This document shows, in pieces, positions 15,634 through 17,911 of a stretch of DNA of 17,911 nt. The notes below the pieces were generated by a model that searched no databases, was not told the origin of the DNA, and saw nothing but the letters and a program-made list of their open reading frames with translations. Positions within the stretch are counted from its first letter, which is position 1, and each line of letters starts with the position of its first letter. The stretch comes from an uncultured Bacilli bacterium (GTDB lineage Bacteria > Bacillota_I > Bacilli_A > RF39 > UBA660), in assembly GCA_934162265.1 (NCBI GenBank), contig CAKPHZ010000025.1, forward strand, positions 1-17,911. Direction: 5' to 3'. The translations under genes and the position numbers were made by a program.

Positions 15634-15686
15634 TTTTATTCCTTTCTAACTGTACAATTCATTTCATTAAAATATGTTATATCTGC

Positions 15687-16484
15687 TTACTTGTAATCTC
15701 CTAATTCTACAGTCTTCCAATCAAACCAACCATCTTTACCTACTTGATGAAAAATTGTACTTTTCTCAATTGTATAATAATCATACACTACTTTGTTATT
15801 TTTTATATATGTATGTAAAATATTTGCTATTTTATCCATTCCAATTTTTATATATTTCTCTTTATTATTTTTAAAATCATCATATGTTACTTCATAATAA
15901 TCTACTACTGTTCCATTAGAATTATTTAAATTTGTCCAATTTGTTAATTCTTCTTCATAATATTCATTAACAATTTGTTCATATGAAGTACCAACTTTTT
16001 TGAGTAATTCTTCTTCGGTAATTAATTTATTATTTAATAAATCAATGTTTGTAACTGCTTTATCAGGAATACCATATCCCATTTCAATTTCATCTGTATA
16101 TTCTATAGAATAAACAATAGATAAAACATTATCATTTATACTATAATCCAAATTATACTTGGCATCAAATATTTCTTCATTTGAATTCTTTGCATAATTT
16201 TTTGCATTTTCTAATAAAGTTTCTTGTTGATCATAAAAGTCTTTTGTTGCACTATTACTTACATAATTAATTTTTAGTTTTTTGATTGAAACTTTAGGAG
16301 ATAGCTCAACATCTTCTAAACTGATATATTTATCTGCTGGATAAATTTTATTCTCTTTTTGATCAGTATTTTCTTTTGTAGAGGTATTTTGACTTGAATT
16401 ATTAGTTACTTTACTATTAAATGTGATTTTGTTTGTTGCAAATAAGATGCATAATACTACTAATATTACTATGATTATGCCCAT
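15687..16484 (-). CDS. Exported membrane-anchored PdaC/DUF4163-DUF3298-like protein of the array (start probably AUA at 16520)
   Basis: From the ATG at 16484 the product has 265 residues: TM about 1-17, then FATNKITFNSK, a linker, and an ectodomain (about 55-265) of the PdaC/DUF4163-DUF3298 type. Typical segments are SPKVSIKKLKINY, NVLSIVYSIEY and VTNIDLLNNKLITEEELLKKVG. The shared leader continues 12 codons further upstream to an AUA at 16520-16518, aligned with the AUG of the paralogues and 9 nt after GGAG. A TGA lies three codons upstream of that AUA in the same frame, so no upstream AUG, GUG or UUG can be used. The ATG at 16484 has no well-placed RBS. Upstream is a copy of the rpsI terminator region. 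The gene is most similar to 16761-17654 in leader and flank. Confidence 0.75.
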   Translation of the reverse strand: MGIIIVILVVLCILFATNKITFNSKVTNNSSQNTSTKENTDQKENKIYPADKYISLEDVELSPKVSIKKLKINYVSNSATKDFYDQQETLLENAKNYAKNSNEEIFDAKYNLDYSINDNVLSIVYSIEYTDEIEMGYGIPDKAVTNIDLLNNKLITEEELLKKVGTSYEQIVNEYYEEELTNWTNLNNSNGTVVDYYEVTYDDFKNNKEKYIKIGMDKIANILHTYIKNNKVVYDYYTIEKSTIFHQVGKDGWFDWKTVELGDYK

Positions 16485-16517
16485 TAGTGTAATGATTACT
16501 CCATTATTACTCCTTTT

Positions 16518-16533
16518 TATTTTTCTTCACTCC
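16518..16533 (-). promoter_or_regulatory. RBS and AUA start candidate of the 15687-16484 gene
   Basis: GAAAGGAG (GGAG complement at 16530-16533) is followed after 9 nt by ATA (16518-16520), which occupies the start position in the paralogue alignment. A second AAAGGAG inside the leader is 5 nt before ATG GAG TAA (16496-16504), a two-codon start-stop frame in another register. Confidence 0.5.
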
Positions 16534-16562
16534 TTTCTATTTTAATAGTAACATAAAATACT

Positions 16563-16580
16563 AAATTAATATATTAATTT
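16563..16580. promoter_or_regulatory. Perfect 18-bp AT palindrome upstream of the 15687-16484 gene
   Basis: AAATTAATATATTAATTT is fully self-complementary. The equivalent site at 17734-17751 has the same 8-bp arms with GT at the centre. Position between terminator and RBS fits an operator or promoter element; no clean -35/-10 pair was found beside it. Confidence 0.4.
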
Positions 16581-16608
16581 TCATATTATTTTTTACAAAT
16601 TGATGTAA

Positions 16609-16636
16609 AGAAAAAAAGCAGAGAAATAAATCCCTG
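16609..16636 (-). terminator. Copied rpsI-type terminator, now behind the 16761-17654 gene
   Basis: On the minus strand, CAGGGA (complement of 16631-16636) pairs with TCTCTG (complement of 16619-16624), using one G.U pair, followed by CTTTTTTT. It lies 125 nt after the stop of the 16761-17654 gene and would end its transcript. Confidence 0.65.
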
Positions 16637-16760
16637 ATTTTATTGATTATAATAGTTCTAAACGTTTACCCAATTGATATTTCTTATAAAATAAGGCTTT
16701 AAAAACTATTGTGTGAATTACAGGTAGTTGCGTATAAGAATTTTAACGAATACCAATGAA

Positions 16761-17654
16761 TTATTTATTTACTTTAATCAAATAATGATTTACAGTGCCA
16801 TTTTGAACGTAATTATAATATAAAATAGGCAATATATTTAAAACGCCATCATTATCAGTAAAAAATAAAATACTATTATCTTTTATACTATTTTCTACAA
16901 GGACTTTTGTTATATCATAACAATTTTCGGTACCATATTTTTCCTTATCATCCGACCAATGACATTCAGTTGATAAATCAACATTTTGATTATCGGTATC
17001 ATTATCCATTTTCTCTTTTAATAAAGGTGTTATTTTATCCATAATATCATCATTATTATATCCTAATTTATCCACTAATTCGTCAAATGATAAAATATTT
17101 CCAGTAGTTAAATCAAAATTATATATATTGTATTCAAAAACATATGTTGATGTCGCTTGAATTGAATTGATTACAACAACAGATAAAATATTATCATACT
17201 TATACGTTCTATATGTCAATATTTGAGAACAACTTGGTCCATTATCATTTTTACTTTCTTCAGCACACTCATCAAATTTACTAGCATATTTATTATACAA
17301 TTTAAGTAATTCATTATTTACTGATATAGCATCATTAGATTTAAAGTTTAAAAATGGCACTTTTAAATCACTTAAATATTGCGTTCCTACTCTTGTTTCT
17401 ACGTCAATACCGTAGTATGATATAGTTCTTTTTTCGTCACCATCAGATGAATATCTTTTAAATTCTGTATATTTATTATCATATGTATAAGTTGCATCAT
17501 ATACCCAATCCTTACTATCATCAACTTTAGTAAGTTTATCTCCTACTTCAATATTAGGTTCATTTTTAATGGATGATTCTTTCTTTTCAATTCTTATAGT
17601 ATCTGTTGCAAATAAGGTGCATAATACTACTAATATTACTATGATTACGCCCAT
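16761..17654 (-). CDS. Exported membrane-anchored PdaC/DUF4163-DUF3298-like protein of the array (start probably AUA at 17690)
   Basis: From the ATG at 17654 the product has 297 residues: TM about 1-17, FATDTIRIEKK, a linker, and an ectodomain (about 45-297) like the PdaC/RsiV DUF4163-DUF3298 unit. Typical segments are LSDLKVPFLNF, a helix around AISVNNELLKLYNKYASKF, ILSVVVINS, and YNIYNFDLTTGNILSFDELVDKLG. Three cysteines in the middle (C112, C126 region) and two near TECHW/ENCYD may form disulfides. The paralogue alignment continues 12 codons upstream to AUA at 17690-17688, 10 nt after GGAG. One more A than in the sister gene lies before this codon, which changes the upstream frame but not the leader. 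It is the first array gene after rpsI, with its own unit behind the rpsI terminator. Confidence 0.76.
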   Translation of the reverse strand: MGVIIVILVVLCTLFATDTIRIEKKESSIKNEPNIEVGDKLTKVDDSKDWVYDATYTYDNKYTEFKRYSSDGDEKRTISYYGIDVETRVGTQYLSDLKVPFLNFKSNDAISVNNELLKLYNKYASKFDECAEESKNDNGPSCSQILTYRTYKYDNILSVVVINSIQATSTYVFEYNIYNFDLTTGNILSFDELVDKLGYNNDDIMDKITPLLKEKMDNDTDNQNVDLSTECHWSDDKEKYGTENCYDITKVLVENSIKDNSILFFTDNDGVLNILPILYYNYVQNGTVNHYLIKVNK

Positions 17655-17687
17655 TAGTATAATGATTACTCCATTATTACTCCTTTT

Positions 17688-17704
17688 TATTTTTTCTTCA
17701 CTCC
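17688..17704 (-). promoter_or_regulatory. RBS and AUA start candidate of the 16761-17654 gene
   Basis: GGAG (complement of 17701-17704) is 10 nt before ATA (17688-17690). ATG GAG TAA lies at 17666-17674 in another frame, 5 nt after a second AAAGGAG. The layout is the same as in the sister gene. Confidence 0.5.
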
Positions 17705-17733
17705 TTTCTATTTTAATAGTAACATAAAATACT

Positions 17734-17751
17734 AAATTAATGTATTAATTT
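17734..17751. promoter_or_regulatory. AT inverted repeat upstream of the 16761-17654 gene
   Basis: AAATTAAT and ATTAATTT arms are separated by GT. It is shared with the sister gene at 16563-16580, together with a nearby TTTACA/TGTAAA inverted repeat (17769-17774, 17781-17786). Confidence 0.4.
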
Positions 17752-17785
17752 AAATATTTAGTTTTTTTTTTACAAATTGATGTAA

Positions 17786-17812
17786 AGAAAAAACCAGAGA
17801 AATAAATCTCTG
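17786..17812 (-). terminator. Intrinsic terminator of rpsI
   Basis: On the minus strand, CAGAGA (complement of 17807-17812), a 6-nt loop and TCTCTG (complement of 17795-17800) are followed by GTTTTTTC. It lies 23 nt after the rpsI stop. Confidence 0.8.
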
Positions 17813-17835
17813 ATTTTCTTGATTATAATATAAGC

Positions 17836-17911
17836 TTAACGTTTTGAGAATTGAGGTGCACGACGAGCAGCTTTTAATCCTGGTTTCTTTCTTTCTTTTG
17901 CACGTGAATCT
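17836..17911 (-). CDS. rpsI: 30S ribosomal protein S9, C-terminal end (partial)
   Basis: The last 24 codons and stop of rpsI run off the window edge. The reading is the hallmark S9 tail: DSRAKERKKPG, then LKAARRAPQFSKR and TAA at 17836-17838. This tail reaches towards the P-site tRNA in the ribosome. The family usually has about 130 residues, so most of the gene, and probably rplM before it, lies beyond the window. The terminator and the last codons have been copied to 16609-16676. Confidence 0.95.
   Translation of the reverse strand, partial: DSRAKERKKPGLKAARRAPQFSKR

Larger units (their letters stand above)
16485..16676. repeat. Duplicated flank including rpsI terminator and last codons
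   Basis: It matches 17655-17853: the leader codons, RBS, AT palindrome, TTTACA/TGTAAA hairpin, terminator and the end of rpsI. The rpsI codons CAA TTC TCA AAA CGT TAA correspond to CAA TTG GGT AAA CGT TTA here (minus strand, about 16659-16676), so the stop and several codons have decayed. Similarity ends there. From about 16677 to 16760, TTCTTATA (16681-16688) and TATAAGAA (16733-16740) are inverted repeats; nothing else is seen. Confidence 0.8.

Noticed and set aside
15248..15874. Two open frames on the plus strand over the array genes
   Set aside because: Both are antisense to exported proteins with clear leaders and ribosome binding sites, and have low-complexity content.

Overview
The window suggests an AT-rich, low-GC Gram-positive bacterium of the Bacilli/Erysipelotrichia/gut-Mollicutes kind. 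The evidence is the strong A+T bias, AAAGGAG-type ribosome binding sites, TTGNNN-17-TATAAT promoters, a Firmicutes-type ParC, NrnA, acetate kinases, and type I dockerin and bacterial Ig/cadherin-like surface proteins. TGA is a true stop (for example at 6045-6047, where it overlaps the next ATG) and Trp is coded by TGG. This excludes the Mycoplasma/Spiroplasma code. The species cannot be told from the sequence. No tRNA, rRNA, CRISPR array, transposase or integrase was seen.

Layout. Nearly everything is on the minus strand; the one plus-strand gene is at 453-1016. (1) 1-1063: a small divergent cassette of an XRE-family repressor (minus) and a zinc-ribbon/TM/OB-fold membrane protein (plus). Their shared promoter region has two inverted repeats, and the pair is bracketed by two near-identical terminator hairpins in direct orientation. 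(2) 1124-4653: nrnA behind two tandem, diverged acetate kinase genes, each with its own promoter. (3) 4726-9180: a three-gene operon. Its first gene encodes a tail-anchored protein joining a possible ADP-ribosyltransferase-like domain to a P-loop kinase. The second encodes a membrane-anchored type I dockerin/Ig-like protein, and the third a secreted, membrane-anchored protein with a cohesin-like region and three cadherin-like repeats. (4) 9324-12354: a Nudix hydrolase and parC. (5) 12607-17654: a tandem array of five membrane-anchored exported proteins. They start with an almost identical transmembrane leader, conserved at the DNA level, but carry different ectodomains: three DUF3298/PdaC-RsiV-like, one IseA-like and one unrecognised. 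(6) 17836-17911: the 3' end of rpsI.

The array has clearly grown by duplications whose breakpoints fall in its housekeeping neighbours. A copy of the rpsI terminator and last codons lies upstream of the 15687-16484 gene. A 279-bp copy of the parC 5' end, with its start and upstream region, lies upstream of the 12607-13368 gene. The parC copy is fused in frame, exactly at a codon boundary, to the last 30 codons of the 14818-15633 protein, giving a 71-codon chimeric ORF. The ParC half of this ORF differs from parC at ten bases; nine of these are synonymous third-position transitions, which is not how a decaying pseudogene should look. Two array genes (15687-16484 and 16761-17654) have AUA where their paralogues have AUG, at ideal Shine-Dalgarno spacing.

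The best candidates for something undescribed are: the constant-leader/variable-ectodomain array and its ParC-arm chimera; the tail-anchored ART-like/kinase protein co-transcribed with dockerin and cohesin-like surface proteins; and the AUA-start (or start-stop) leaders.
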